Positions 41,501 through 53,707 of a stretch of 64,000 nt of DNA are shown piece after piece. The position numbers were made by a program, and so were the translations under genes. The first letter of the stretch is position 1; each line of letters begins with the position of its first letter. The notes under the pieces are model-generated. The model was not told the DNA's origin. It ran no database searches and saw only the letters and a list, made by a program, of their open reading frames with translations. Origin of the DNA: Rhodocollybia butyracea (lineage: Eukaryota > Basidiomycota > Agaricomycetes > Agaricales > Omphalotaceae); assembly GCA_015501585.1 (NCBI GenBank), contig JADNRY010000025.1:62001-126000 (forward strand), given 5' to 3'.

Positions 41501-42450
41501 TCATCTTCATTCCCGCTGACGCCTATTCCGGTGAACTGGGTGCTACTTCCAGCTGCCAATATAGTGTCGACTTCCTTGCCTTTAACCAAGCTTGCGCTTG
41601 TTAATGCAGAGAATGATTTGGAAGAAACTGCGCTTGCAGCTGGTGTGTATCAGGCTGACGACACTACATTCCGAGCATACGTTTCACCTTCTTTGTGAGC
41701 AAGTACACAAATAGTGTATTTGCTTTACATATATCTTCTCTTAGGCGGGCCTATCTTTATTCTCCCTCCTTATCTTGGGGAACAGTCCATTGGCTGGGAG
41801 GATGTTTTCCAGCGGGTCCAACAGCCAGAGTGACTTTGGAATATCTACAAACCCTCGAAAACTCTAGACGAATGGAGTAATCTCAAAGAGATGTGGAATT
41901 GCTGGTCCAAAGGCGAGCCAGTTCTTAACACTCAAGGAGATCAAACAGGTGTCAAACCTCCGCTTCGGCTGCTTGAGCAATATTTTCAGCACCGATGGCG
42001 AAAAGGTTGTGTAAGTTATCAGTTTTTTGTCTCTGCTTTTTTTCTGTTCACTGATTTGGATTGTAGGGGAAAGCATGGGAGCGATTCCGTGAAATTCCAG
42101 AATACATTGAATCACAAACACGCTTGCGGAACCTATCTCCGGCAGTTGTTCTTGAGGAACTGGAAGCCCGTCGAACTCAACAAAAAGCCATTGTGGTTGG
42201 AGGAGAGTTACAAACATCTACGTTTACCATTGGGTTGAATGCACTCACCAAGATCTTAGCTGCTGACCGAAAGCTTACTGCGGTTCAATCGGTAAGTTTC
42301 TCAATCCATCCGTTTCCATTCATGACTGACCGTTTTGCATAGGATACAGCGGACATGCCCACTGATAATGAAGAAAACGTGGCTACTGGTACAAAGAGAC
42401 GCAAGGCAGCGGTTGGCTCTAGGCGACCTCTGAAGAGGGAGAAAAATTAA
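38535..42450 (+). pseudogene. Crypton-like transposon: tyrosine recombinase with GCR1_C-like DNA-binding tail, probably frameshifted
   Basis: A long gene of at least ten exons starting MKQIIPIDPALLPPL and ending RRPLKREKN-stop. After a low-complexity acidic N-terminus comes a SAM-like region (DALKSNMDISLHRAR). The recombinase domain follows: first Arg in TGNRGDDFRALKLAEL, then HLPRHCLGYRQEGMGV, LGWSRGSMYHDVY with Trp and the nucleophile Tyr, and SIPVK. A helix (AIEEMQVLLTSTHTEIRKL) separates it from a tail reading WEDVFQRVQQPESLW, KPPLRLLEQYFQHRWRKG and KAWERFREIPEYIE, which resembles the yeast Gcr1 C-terminal domain. Recombinase plus GCR1_C-like tail defines fungal Cryptons. Near 40351 the frame must slip one base between IAHRNA and GAFAFYLHYLFDLKN, so this copy is probably dead unless the sequence has an error. 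No target duplication was identified. Confidence 0.75.
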
Positions 42451-42602
42451 TTTCTTGTAGTAGCTATTGAGATAATTGTAATTTCTAACGTCTCATGAAA
42501 TACTCTACTGTTCATTAACGTGGCTGTTAACGAAGGAAGCTGAAATGATAGGGGCATTTTGCTTGTTCCCCTACTTCACTGATAAAGAAGCACTAACTCT
42601 CA

Positions 42603-44681
42603 ATGGGTATCACTGGCCTTTGGGCAGTAAGTATTCCATAACCTTGACCCTCATCTGCAAAACCTGGGTTTGATCGGAGCAACTCAATTCAGTTACTATT
42701 CAGTCCATAGCCGTCCATAGCTGTCCATAGCAAGGGTATGGGCTCCAGAGCGCTCTGTAGCGCTCAGGGCTGCTATGGCTGCTATGGCTGCTCTGGAGCG
42801 CTCCAGAGCACTCCATAGCAGCCATAGTTCATCCCAGATTTTGCAGATGCTGCGCTGTAAATACTGACTGGTTTCACATTCTAGACTGTCCGTGGAATGG
42901 CCACAAGATACGATCTTGCAGAATATACACTGAAGCAGGGGTTCATACAGGGTTATGATGATACTCGCACATTTCCATATTGGCATCGATGCAAGGTACG
43001 TGGCTTTTTTTCTGGTCTTATTCCGCATATAAACTCCTAGATCAGTGTCTTGCTTGACGGGTATAAAGCAAATCAACTTGCTCACCAACACTTACATGCC
43101 GCAGCAGATAACTCGCTCACTCAGCTATTCAAATTCCTTTGTCAAGTATCTAGAGCCGGAGCACACTGTACCTTTGTGTACGATGGTCCACATAGAGCAG
43201 AACGCAAACGGGGAAAGCGGGTGATCCATAACGAGCCTCTGCTGTACCAGCATTCAAGGATATTGGTGCATGCATTCAAATTCAACACACATACAGTACG
43301 TGACTATCTACGCTATCTCTGTTTACTTCTCAACCATGCCAAAAAGGCAAAGGGGGAAGCTGAGGCTGAGCTCGCGGTCATGAATCAGAAAGGGGTAATT
43401 GATGCTGTGCTCACCACTGACAGCGATGTGTTTGCTCTGGGTGCCCTTCGAATCCTCCGAATTGCATCGTAAGTAGCTTTTTCATAGTTGATACCATGGT
43501 TACATAACTGTTTTCAACTACAGAGATGCTTGTACAGATACCAAACTTGTTGTGGACATTTATGAAATGGAAACCATCCGACGTTCTAACTTCAGTCTCA
43601 CCCGAGATGGATTTGTTCTTTATGCTTTACTTATTGGGAATGATTTTGATGAAGGCGTCCCTGGAATAGGACCCCAGACTGTGCGTGCTCTCTTGCAGAG
43701 CGGCTTGGGTGGCGACCTCATCGCAGGTTATGCTTCTTCCAGTGCACGAACTATGTACTTTGGGGACCTCAAGCAGTGGATGGCAAAAGAGCTAGAAACC
43801 AACGCCAATGGAAAACTCCGCTCTCGATTACCCCATGCTGCGGCTGCTCTTCGAAACTCAAAGTTCCCATCTCTTGTAGTCCTCGCCAACTTTCTTGAGC
43901 CAATTACAAGCTGGTCAAGAGAATTCGTCCCACCCGACACCACCAGCTGGAACATCACCTGTTTGCCCGATATTGAGGCGGTAGCTAAATGTTGCATGGA
44001 GAACATTGGCTGGAGTCAACGTTCACTTGTTGATAAGTTTCACAACATGCTGTGGCCTGCGGTGGTAATGCGCATGTTGTACTCCGTGCGTTTCCCTCAG
44101 TTTGCTCACCTCCTGTGACTGATGGCTAAAGTGTGTCTAACAGAAATCTGTGAAATATACGGCATTGACAGGAAAGATGCAACTTCAGGCTGGGAATCCT
44201 GCGTCCAGCCTACTAAAGACAGTTATCAAAGACTTCGATCCTTTGAAAATTGCAGGCCGTGGTTTTTCTGATAAGGTGGGTATCGTGTTCAATACCAAGG
44301 AATTTGCCAGCGCATCTGGCCTACCCGCTGGAAAGTCCGACAGCCTCCGGGTTTACATTCCGGTCCCTGTTATTTCCATTGTTACTGGGCAGAAGACAGC
44401 CGGTTCATATCTGGTTTCAACTCACAGTGAACCCAAAGTAGTACGTGTCAAAAAAAATATCCACGATCTTCCTGGTATTTGTTAACAGCTTTCAGCAGGT
44501 TGCCTCCAGCAGTAGCAAGGCAAGTAGCTCAAAGAAGAGGGGCAACTCGAACACGGGAAGCTTAAATACTAATAAACGGAGAAAAGCGATGCAGAGTTCT
44601 TACGTCGAAGTGACCAATAGTGAAGATGAAGGGCACAAGGAAGATATGTTTATTGAGCTTACTGACAGTAACGAAGATTAA
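42603..44681 (+). CDS. XPG/FEN1-like structure-specific nuclease (PIN-like)
   Basis: Exon 1 encodes only MGITGLWA, the classic Rad2/XPG family N-terminus, followed by a 258-bp intron. The next exons give RYDLAEYTLKQGFIQGYDD, ISVLLDGYKANQLAHQHLH (with an acidic residue in the first strand), AGAHCTFVYDGPHRAERKRG, and the XPG-I segment KGEAEAELAVMNQKGVIDAV, LTTDSDVFALGA. A helix-hairpin-helix follows (LLIGNDFDEGVPGIGPQTVRALLQ). The C-terminus is basic, then acidic with SSKKRG and NTNKRRKAM, suggesting nuclear localisation. Metal-binding acidic residues are in place, so nuclease activity on branched DNA is plausible. Closest in spirit to GEN1/Yen1-type enzymes. It starts 152 bp after the Crypton-like gene on the same strand. 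It could be host DNA or part of the element. Confidence 0.75.
42700..42832. repeat. Palindrome-rich insert inside the first intron of the XPG-like gene
   Basis: Three direct copies of GTCCATAGC-type units, then two of GGCTGCTATGGCTGCTATGG type, which are their inverted counterparts. They surround a perfect 20-bp palindrome at 42790-42809 (GCTCTGGAGCGCTCCAGAGC). The RNA would fold into strong hairpins. It resembles a small inverted-repeat element (MITE-like) that enlarged the intron. Confidence 0.7.
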
Positions 44682-46108
44682 ACCGTACAACGACACTTAC
44701 TTTTGTATAAGTGGCTTGTATGAATTTAACCCGTATACAGGTAGACGTACTCAGTTTACCTCCTCATAGCTCGTTGGATTAATCCCAATGCACGGGCTGG
44801 CTATCCACTTCAGAACAAGTAATAATACCAACAGGTGTACCTGCGCCAACTGCAGCAGAGACGCAACCTGCTGGTATTATCATGGGATGAAGGGAAAGCA
44901 TGTGCCCGCGGACCGTTTACAGCTGAAAAGACAAGTGAGGCTGAACTCAAGTAAGTAAGAGCAAGAGCCACTACCTAGCTGCATGTATCAGACAACAACG
45001 CTGCCTCATCCCCAGCCGAGGATCGATGCGAAAGTGCAAGATGAGAGGTCAGACAAGAGGAAAGGGGACCGCTGAAAAAAAAGAAAAGGTTCAACAAAGA
45101 TTGTAAGATCAGGAATTAAGGCAATAAGCCCGGTACGCACCTAGGACCTTTGATGTCCAAACCTCATAGTTATCTCACCCTGAAGGCTCTGGAGGTTGAT
45201 GCGTTGATAAACAGTGATGAGCAAGGGCCGTTGCCAAGACTGCAGAAGTTACGGGGGTTGCCGTTGTTGGCGTTGAGGCAAGGAGATGTCCGTGGAGAGG
45301 CTGGGTGTTAAGCCTGTTAAGCTGAGAGACCGGGCGATGAATGGAGGAGAAAAGTTAGAAAAGTTTATTCCTTTTGACCTGCTTCCAATGGTAGCTGGCA
45401 CTGTGTCAAGACTTAAAATCCAGCCACCAAAGAATGAAGAGAAGACAAGGCAAGAGAACGAGGTTTAAGGTAAAAACGGGCACCTTTTATATACTCGGAA
45501 ACACCCATCGCTGACGACCCTGATTCAACAGGCAAATAACACGCGCGTGCGTTGCGCGACGCGTTCACGGCCAGGCATGTGACCGCCAGTTACTTCCCTC
45601 TCACGACTGTCTTCCTCTTTCAGCATGTTCTTCATCTTTGACACAACGAAAAACGCGGTGTACAGCCACCGAAAACGCTGACCCGCTCTGCGAAACATGC
45701 GGTGACCAACAGTCGCTGACGAAGGCGGAGCAAACCCAGAAACGATGACCCCCCGCCAAACGACTCTCGCACGCGCCTAGCGGAGATTGAAAGAGATGAC
45801 GTTAGGGCGCTTAACCGTTGACCTTGGTCATGACTTTTGTGATCGGTCACCGGGAGTCCGCTATAGAACTGACTGCCTTCAATGTTGTGTCTGGCTTTCA
45901 TCCCGGCTTTTCAGTTAGCGAACCGGGATGCTGAGTGAGGATCGGTCCTCGGACGGTGACTGAGCACTTAGTAATGGCTTAGTAGCTACAATGGAAATTG
46001 CAGTCTAAGACAGAAATTATATATAAAGCAGGGGAAAATGAATCCATGCTCAACAACTTCAGCTTTCTCAATAATATAACTCGTCCAACCTCCACCCCCA
46101 GCAATATC
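44682..46108. other. Intergenic, 1.4 kb, no supported gene
   Basis: A frame beginning MSKPHSYLTLKALEVDALIN near 45151 and another at 45286-45468 are open but short and unrecognised; they may be retroelement scraps. GC-rich palindromic text (CGCGCGTGCGTTGCGCGACG) lies near 45540. Confidence 0.4.
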
Positions 46109-47440
46109 ATGACAAATTCCTCGGAGCTTATCTTCGTGCGTGCATCTCCAGACGATCAGATGATTAGACTCACTTATCTTATTGTATAGTTGACGGGTGC
46201 CTCAGGATTCCTAGGATCTCACATTCTCATTCAACTTTTAGAGCAAGGTTACCGTGTGCGAGCGTAAGTACATCATTCTCCTGCATTTGCGTGTGATTTA
46301 ATCCACCTCGTACACTCGTACACTCACAGTTTAGTCCGGGAAAAGAAAATGTCACATTTCAAATCCACGTACCAGCGTTTTGGCGACCAGCTTGACGTAG
46401 TACCTGTAGTGGACATTGCTACAGACCAAATCCCCAATGCTTTCAAAGGTGTGACGGCAGTCATACACTCTGCCGCACCGCTGGGAGGGCGAGTAAACGA
46501 CATCGACGAAATGGTTAAGGTGTGCCTTGGGTCCGTTATCAGGTTGCGGAGGCTTACTTACCGATTCCAGGGAGCTGTTGATGGAGCTCTCAACATCATC
46601 CAACAAGCGGAGAAAGCTGGGATCACACGCGTTGTGCTGACCAGCTCTTTCGCGACAGTAGTTAATCTTCAGTATAAACTCACCGATCAAGGTAAGTTCA
46701 AGCCCTATTTCACTCAGTCTGCATAACTGACCTTTTCGTGCTAACGCAGACTGGTATCCTGTAGACACCAGAGAGAAAGCGCACGAAACCCACGGATTGG
46801 ACGCGTATCGCGCGGCCAAGACCATTGCCGAGAAGGAAGTTTGGAAGTTTGCTGAATCTCATCCACACGTCGATATCACCACTCGTGAGTGACTATGCCG
46901 TCCCATTATCATTATTGGATTAATCGTCCTGTATTTTCTCTAGTCAACCCGCCCTTCTTCTACGGTCCCTTCGCCGAAGGATTTAGCCTTCCCACTCCGG
47001 ACTACTTTGCCCTATCCACGAACCTGTACTATTACAGGCTCACTGTGCAGAATGGAGTGTACCCCGTTTCCAACTTTTACCTGGATGTCCGTGATGCCGC
47101 TAAAGCACATATACTGGCTTTGAGCTCACCTCGGTCTTCCATTGTCGGTCGAAAACGTATCGTTATTGCCAGTCCACACGAGGTGGACTTTAATGAAGTG
47201 GTTAATTTGATCAAAACGGAACGGCCAGAATTGCAAGACAGGCTTATCAAGACGCCTTCGCCAGAATATCCCATGAAAAAGCTGCCATTTAATACAAGGA
47301 TAGAAGAAGTGCTAGGAATGAAAGAGAATGATTTTACGCCGTTGGAAAGTACCGTTTTGGAAGCTGTTGATGGTGTATTGGCATTCGAAAAACAGTGGAT
47401 TGACGCAGGATTTAAGATTGACATCCCTTTAATTGGCTAA
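46109..47440 (+). CDS. NAD(P)-dependent epimerase/reductase, extended SDR family (dihydroflavonol-4-reductase-like)
   Basis: Starts at MTNSSELIF. A first intron (46136-46192) joins to LTGASGFLGSHILIQLLEQG, the Rossmann GxxGxxG nucleotide-binding motif. Further exons give VTAVIHSAAPLGGRVND, TRVVLTSSFATVV with the catalytic Ser, and GLDAYRAAKTIAEKEVW with the YxxxK pair. Then come VNPPFFYGPF, FYLDVRDAAKAHILAL and a C-terminal substrate domain ending KIDIPLIG. All catalytic residues are present and the length is typical (about 340 residues). It probably reduces a ketone or aldehyde; the substrate cannot be predicted. Cytosolic, no leader. Confidence 0.85.
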
Positions 47441-47559
47441 ATCCATTTTCTTTAAGTACTGATTGCCTGCAATATATAGAAAAAACTTTAGCTATAACTT
47501 GGTCCGTATTACTGGATACACCTCCATAAGAACATACAAGGTCGATGCCTTCATACGCT

Positions 47560-47975
47560 CCAGCCGCTAGAGATCAGGTTTACGGTTGCTCATTTCCTCA
47601 GACGCATTCAATAGTACCGATACCAATCTCAAACTAACGCTTATTCATACTAGCTTTGGCTGGTACGATCATTCGGGCACCATATAATACCATTGCAGCT
47701 CCTGGTATGCCGACAGGTAACACCACACAAGATATCCTTCCATGGAACCTTTCGGATGGTCAAATTTCTAGGTGCGGTTATCGTGTTTTAAGAGATTTGG
47801 AGGAATGAAAGTAGTAAGTTTTGCTTTTCTTTGTTACTACTTACATTAGGTGGGGAATTTCAAGATTTACCCATCAAGACGCTGTCGGAGATGATCTGCG
47901 TTTTATGATGTCGACTATGGAGGCCAACGAGACGAAGTTTGTGTCAGAGTTCTGTATGTGAAGTGCTGGTATAGC
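47560..47975 (+). pseudogene. Carboxypeptidase S relic, 3' part only
   Basis: Collinear with the last exons of the intact gene: CTCAGACGCATTCAA, TGGCTGGTACGATCA, GCTCCTGGTATGCCGACAGG, CTTTCGGATGGTCA, then CATCAAGACGCTGTCGGAG and CGAGACGAAGTTTGTG. They match 22530-22570, 22620-22640, 22695-22750 and 22900-22970. Several frameshifts and stops interrupt it. No upstream part is present. Confidence 0.75.
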
Positions 47976-49407
47976 AGCATGATCTCGAAAGAGAGCAGAT
48001 GAGTGTTGGGAATCACTCGAGGGCGGACAAGCAAAATCATACAGGCAATGTATACGGCCGAAATTAGTTCTGAGATTTTTCTTCACATTCAGCATCTGTA
48101 GAATCATCGGATATATCATTTTCAATGAAATACAACTTGTGAGAAGGGCCAGACACCATCATTTCCGAAATATAAAGTAATCTGCAACAGACATCCTTCC
48201 TCAAACTCAAACTACCAAGGGCACTCCACTGTCAAATTACCCATGCCTCTGAACTGGCTTTCTGAGAAGCACACCATGGATGAAGGGGGTGACTCCGCCC
48301 TCGCGATAGTCACGTTCTTAAGGAGCCTGTCCAACCTAGGTTTCAAAGGCAATTAGCATTCGAATCTTGTGGCACTGATATTAGATGAATGAAACTAACT
48401 CATCGTCGTTTCGAACCGCCAGATGTATGTGTCTGGGGCTGATATTTCTCTTCTGATGGTCGCGCGCGGCGTAGCCTGCGAGCTCCAGTACTTCGGCCAT
48501 GAGATATTCTAGAACAGCGGCCAAAAACACTGTTTCAAGTGGCGAAACTTGGGGTAAGCTAAAGATAATAATACGAATATGCCATACCTGGTGTTGCCGC
48601 CGTAAGCCTTTTGTCCGGCGCTACTATTCTCAGGTACCTTCGCAACCTCCCGACTGGGAAAACAAGACCAATTCTTTCGGATATACTCTTCTTCTTTTTA
48701 TTACTTCCATTAATTTGCCCCCCTACACTGATAATAGTGATGCTGTTGAACGGAGACTCAGGTTAAACTGAACTTGCTGCGGACGAAAAGTGTGTGCCAT
48801 ATGATAGTAAGTACCTTTTTTCCACTGGTGGTTTTTCCAGGCTAGGAATAGTAAGCAAGTCAGAGAGCAGTATCAGAGGAGTGATATATCTGAATGGCTT
48901 GCCATCTTTAGGTTTTTTTTTTGAAGGTGAAAGTTGGTGTAGAGAGAGTTGTTTGGCAACGAAACAAAAATACAACCAAGTCCTTTCCCCACGTTGTCTT
49001 TTTCCCACGTTCCAGTCACATGACGACACACAAGTGCAAGCATTTTTTAAGCGTTCTCTAATACTAATAGTAACCGTAGGGCTGCAGGGCATAATTGAAT
49101 GAGTAGAAGAAACATAGTACATATATATTGAGAACTCGAGGGCTGAGCATTGTGGCCAAAGTTTTCTCCTATGTACTGGGAAGCTTTCGAATATATACAC
49201 AAAACCCAAGAACAGTACAAGTATGGTTTGCATGAGTCCAGTTGTACCAGTTGTATCTCACTCTTGAAATATTTAACATCGTAAAGTGAGTTCCAGGTTT
49301 CGAGCAATTCTCGAGAGTCCAGAACACTCGCCTTAAGCAAAATCCGAACTGCCAACCTGTGGCATGTGGATCGATTGCTTGTAATAGTACAATACTGACG
49401 GAAACTT
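47976..49407. other. Intergenic, 1.4 kb, no gene recognised
   Basis: Several open frames (48499-48771, 48763-49233) have no motif or splice support. Confidence 0.4.
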
Positions 49408-51699
49408 CTAACGATAGATGTTTCTCAACTGACTTTCCACAGTTTCGGCGGACAGTTTGATGTCTGAAGGCGAAGGGACCGAATCAGATCAGTAAAGGGC
49501 AGCGGAAGTAGCAAAGGAGAATCGTACATTTCTGGGGATCTGGAGAGAAACAATGAGATTGGTCAGTAGTGAGTTTCATTGAGAGAACGAAACAATGTTT
49601 GCCTACTTTTGCTAAATTCTTTTTCCCGTTGCTTGGCCGTAAAAGCTTTCAGCGACGGAATGAGGAATTTGATGACATCGTTTCCAATAACTTCTCGGCT
49701 CTCTGCGTCGTCCTCCAGCACCTTTGCTAGCTTGTGCCTCTCCAAAACTTCCTCGAGTAAATCGTAAAATCGTGTAAATTTTTCTTTTGTTGCCGCTTTT
49801 CCCGACTTTTCTTTTGGATCTTCCGACAGCGACTGCATGAGTGGCGAAAAGTTGGCATCAAGATAACTCGCTTTAGCTGTACGGAAGTTCGAATTGAGAG
49901 TATCTTGAGTCGGTTTCGTGAGGTAGTCGATTAACGAGTCTTGTCGAGGCTCCAAGATATTTTTTCTTAAATAAGCAACATTGTTGAGCAGAAAAAACGT
50001 GTCGAAGGGTGGTCGCCTTTGTGTTCGAGAAATGAGTGTGATTGCATTGATGATGGTCATAACAACATCGACTAAGGATACTATCTTCAGCATACGTGTG
50101 ACAAGAACAGAAAGTAAGAACATACAAATAAAATGCTCCACTAATGTCTGCGCATTAACTTCACCAACCGGCTGCCGTTTGACTACGACACCCTCGCCCA
50201 TCTTCCAGTTTCCGTCGCCTAAAACTGACAATATATCGCCACAACCAACAATAACCTCCTGCATGTTGTTGAGGAACTGTACAGCCTATTAAAAAATCAT
50301 TCAACTCTCGTTCGGCTCATAAGCTACCTCAAAAATGAAGGCTCACCTGCACTGAAGCATCTAACAATGTTGTACTTGTGTCGCCCGATCTCGTCGTTGA
50401 CGATAGCTTGATGTCCGCAAGAGTTTCAGGGAACATCCTCATGCCAACAGCACGAACGGTCTGCAGTATATCCTTGTATTCATTGGTTTCCTTCCGAGTC
50501 TCAGAGGACATCCTCAACACAGAAATCTCGTCCCACATCGGCTGCAACCCAAGGAGAGCTTCGTACACCGATAAAACGAGAAACCCATACTTTTGCAGAG
50601 ATCGTTTCCCAAGCGCCACCAAAGAATTCACGTTATTGCTCAATAGCTGCACGAGAGGTGAAAGGAGGTTACCAAAGTGAGCCGCCAGCTGTGAAGGACT
50701 AGACAGCGTGCTCAACTCTATCAACAGGTTGTATTCCTCCTGGGCGACCATGAACAACGACTGTACCCATGATCCAAGTTCCTTTCCCGTCGTGATGGGC
50801 TCAACAGTGTCTGCACGATCTACGACACGCTTCCCTTGTGTCTCGAGACATTTCTTTGCCCAGGTTCCGCGCATATCAGCATAGCCTCGTTGAGCATCCT
50901 TCAACGTGGCGAGTATGGCGGAAGCCGCGGGATGAGAAGGATGTGTAGAGGGGACGGGCAGGGTACGGAGAAAAAAGACTAAAGGTTGTAGGTCGTCGTG
51001 TAAGTTATCGGGAAAGGAAGCTTTGACGATTTCGACCCCTGGAGCAGGCGTTGCGCCAGATGAGCCTTCAGCGATTAGTTTGGTGTAAAGTTGAGATAAT
51101 TTCTTGGCTCCAGTTTCCACCAACCGAGCTGTGTTCAGTGAATCTTGATCAGAAGATTTGAAAGCGATCGAAGCGTTGAGCCGTTCTAGGGCATCTTTGT
51201 AGACTTCGAATTGACCCGGTTGTGGACTACAGAGTCTGTCTTCAATCGTCTGATACAGAAGAAGCTCAAGTATACAACGCACCCTTTCAGAATTAGAGCT
51301 TCTTCTGCTGCTGTTCCTTCGTGATTACTCGCCACCTCATCGATCTTCAATAGAGCCTTTTCAATGTCTACGAAGACTAATCAGCACTATAAATTGAAGG
51401 TAAAGTCTTGGAGCACGCACTGCTTGCTCTTCGATTCAGAATCTGTGTAGAATTGTATAACGGTAAGATGGACTTTTCGAGCCTGGCAAGTCGCGTATCG
51501 AAGCTATTCAAGATAGCTGGTTGGTTAAGTCATTAACGGTAGGAATGGTTTACAAGGTAGCTTACTGGTCATTTTCTGAGATATCTGATGAGTCTTGGCT
51601 AGATTTTGCTCCAGCTGTGGATAAATGAACAACTATAAAGGGCTGTATTACAGTGGATCGTCGGCTCACCAGTTCTATCTCAGCAGACTCGTCGTCCAT
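49408..51699 (-). CDS. EXO70: Exocyst complex subunit Exo70
   Basis: Starts at the ATG at 51699 (MDDESAEIEL). The N-terminal helices read LEQNLAKTHQISQKM and DTRLAKLEKSILPLYNS over several short exons. They continue with QPGQFEVYKDALERLNAS, ARLVETGAKKLSQLYTKL, a central helical region (GSWVQSLFMVAQEEYNLLIE) and the Exo70 core. The C-terminal domain contains FLNNMQEVI, LRKNILEPRQDSLIDYL and KEKFTRFYDLLEEVLERHKL. Two short last exons restore FSKNPQKYIKLSAETVESQL, then RNIYR-stop. Exo70 binds PI(4,5)P2 and Rho GTPases and tethers secretory vesicles at growing tips. Length and order are normal. Essential single-copy gene in most fungi. Confidence 0.9.
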
Positions 51700-52429
51700 G
51701 GCGTGAATTAATGCCGATCCAAGGGCTTTTGGCTCGGGTAGTACGAAGATAACAGAGTTTGGAGATTAGTAGTAGTAACGGTTGATGGTAGTTAGCTAAG
51801 TAGCTTGTTTGTGCAACCAAACAAACACCGTACGACCAGCTTTGGCCGATTTCCATATTGGGTCGAACTCACGCTTCCCACGCGCAGCCAAACATACCTC
51901 ATTTAGGCACTGCTCACACAAAGATACTTGTTCCACAGTGGCTAGACTTGAGGCGCGCTATCACCCTTTCTCCAACAAATACTGGAGTTTACAGAAGTTT
52001 CAAGTTAAGTAGCAGTCGGAGGTTCTCTCTGTTATTTAGAAAGATACGCTGGTATATTGATAGTGTACATGTCCAGATAGCAAAAGGAAAACGTAGCAGA
52101 ACGTGAAAACATAAATAATGGCGGAAAAACAAATACTGCTTATACCATGCACTGAATTGTCCTTCAGCCTAGGGTCCAGCGATGTAAAATCAGCAGAACA
52201 TATCGTTGCCATAGAGGGCATTATCCCGCAGATAGTTCAAATTCACGGCATCATTTCAGCACTGTACAGCATCGTCCAGCAGGGACGATGTATTGTGTGC
52301 TACAAGTGCTCTCGATCATCTTTATATTCTGACTTGTCAGTTCCGAAAGATGAAAACATGCACTCTATCATCCTATGCTGTAAGATAGGAGTAAGCTTTC
52401 CTCGGTAAATCATTGTAGAGAGATGGAAA
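51700..52429. other. Intergenic between exo70 and the 52.4-kb gene
   Basis: No gene seen. The first 100 bp form the exo70 leader/promoter side. Confidence 0.4.
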
Positions 52430-53707
52430 CTACCAGCACTGGGACTCATGCTCAGCCGTACGGGCCATGGCATCCGTAGCCTTGATATAAATCCAATGTG
52501 TTGTTTCCGCGAAGAGTACGATCTGAGGTGGGATTCCAACCTCCACGGCTGCTCCCAATGTGAGCGCCATATCTGCCAATACTTTCGGCATTATGTCTGG
52601 TGTGTACATCATGGGGACCATACCACCATAGGCATCGTCACCGGTGGTGTAAGCTTCGCCGAAGCCAGTGTGATGGGGATAGCTGAATCCAGGAACAAAG
52701 ATATTGGTAAGGTTAGTGACATTGTGAGTGACGTTGTTAAAGTTCTCTTTCATCGAGCGGTCTTCAATCGAGACAGTTGTTGCGGAGCCTCCGACGTGAC
52801 TGGCGCTGAGAGAGATGTCGCGTTGGGTCGTTGTGACCGGACGAACCACGGCACTGGTAGGGGCTACACCACATGGATCCACCATACCGTTCGGACTAAA
52901 GAGGCTGTGTTGGGTGGGAGAGATATACGGGTTATTGGAGTTGTGCTGGAACATGACTGATGGTTCTGAGGCGCCAGATACATAGCCATCACCACAAGTC
53001 TGCGGAGAAGAGTGAACGGTGGGAATAACGTTTGAAGTAGAATAGATGCCGGGTTTTTTTCTTGCCAAACGAGTGCTACCTTCGAGATCATTGATCCGTT
53101 CGGATAATTCCATGATCTAAAGAATAGGACGTTCATGAAAAGCAAAAAAAAAATAGACGCTAGAAAGTCACCTGAACATTGAACAACATACGGTGCAATT
53201 GGTCCATGTAGTTCTGCAGCTGAGCTTCTGATATGTATGGGGCTTTTCTGCGCGAAAAGAACCGACGCGGTTGCCTTCTTGGCGGTCCTTTTCCAGGACA
53301 AATTCCCCAGAGGATTCTTTTATCAGGAATTAGTCTATGATGCGTACTAGCCATATGAGCATACCGATTAAGCTTTTCCTCATCTTGCAAAGGAATCTCT
53401 TCAACCAATTTCGAAAGGATGTAAACCAGGTTGCAAGACCCAGATGCTAGCTGTCTCACTGCTTCATTATCTTCCTAATAAAGTGCACCTCTGTAATCTA
53501 ATAATGGCGAACCAAGACCGAAAGACAACGTACCTGAACAGTTTCGTAGACTTCCACGGCCTTACTCGAAAGCCTCCCTAGACCTGATACGGAGGCGCGC
53601 TTGGCTCGCAGAGCATTCAACACATCCTCGGAAACATACCAGATAGCTTGGACGAGCGATTTCGGAGAGTGGTCTCCGATTCTCGAAGAACACATTGGCA
53701 ATGGCAT
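52430..53707 (-). CDS. Uncharacterised protein with a coiled-coil-like N-terminus
   Basis: Exon 1 starts MPLPMCSSRIGDHSPKSLVQ and ends VYETVQ at a GTACGT donor. Exon 2 starts EDNEAVRQLASGSCNLVYIL. A third exon begins IMELSERINDLEGSTRLARK. The N-terminal half is helical (LVQAIWYVSEDVLNALRAK; YILSKLVEEIPLQDEEKLN) and includes a very basic patch (PPRRQPRRFFSRRK). The C-terminal half has no charge pattern but is rich in Asn, Thr and Gly, and ends AEHESQCW. The helical N-terminus loosely recalls regions ahead of NACHT domains in mushroom NLR-type proteins, but no NACHT follows. I do not recognise the family. Confidence 0.6.
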
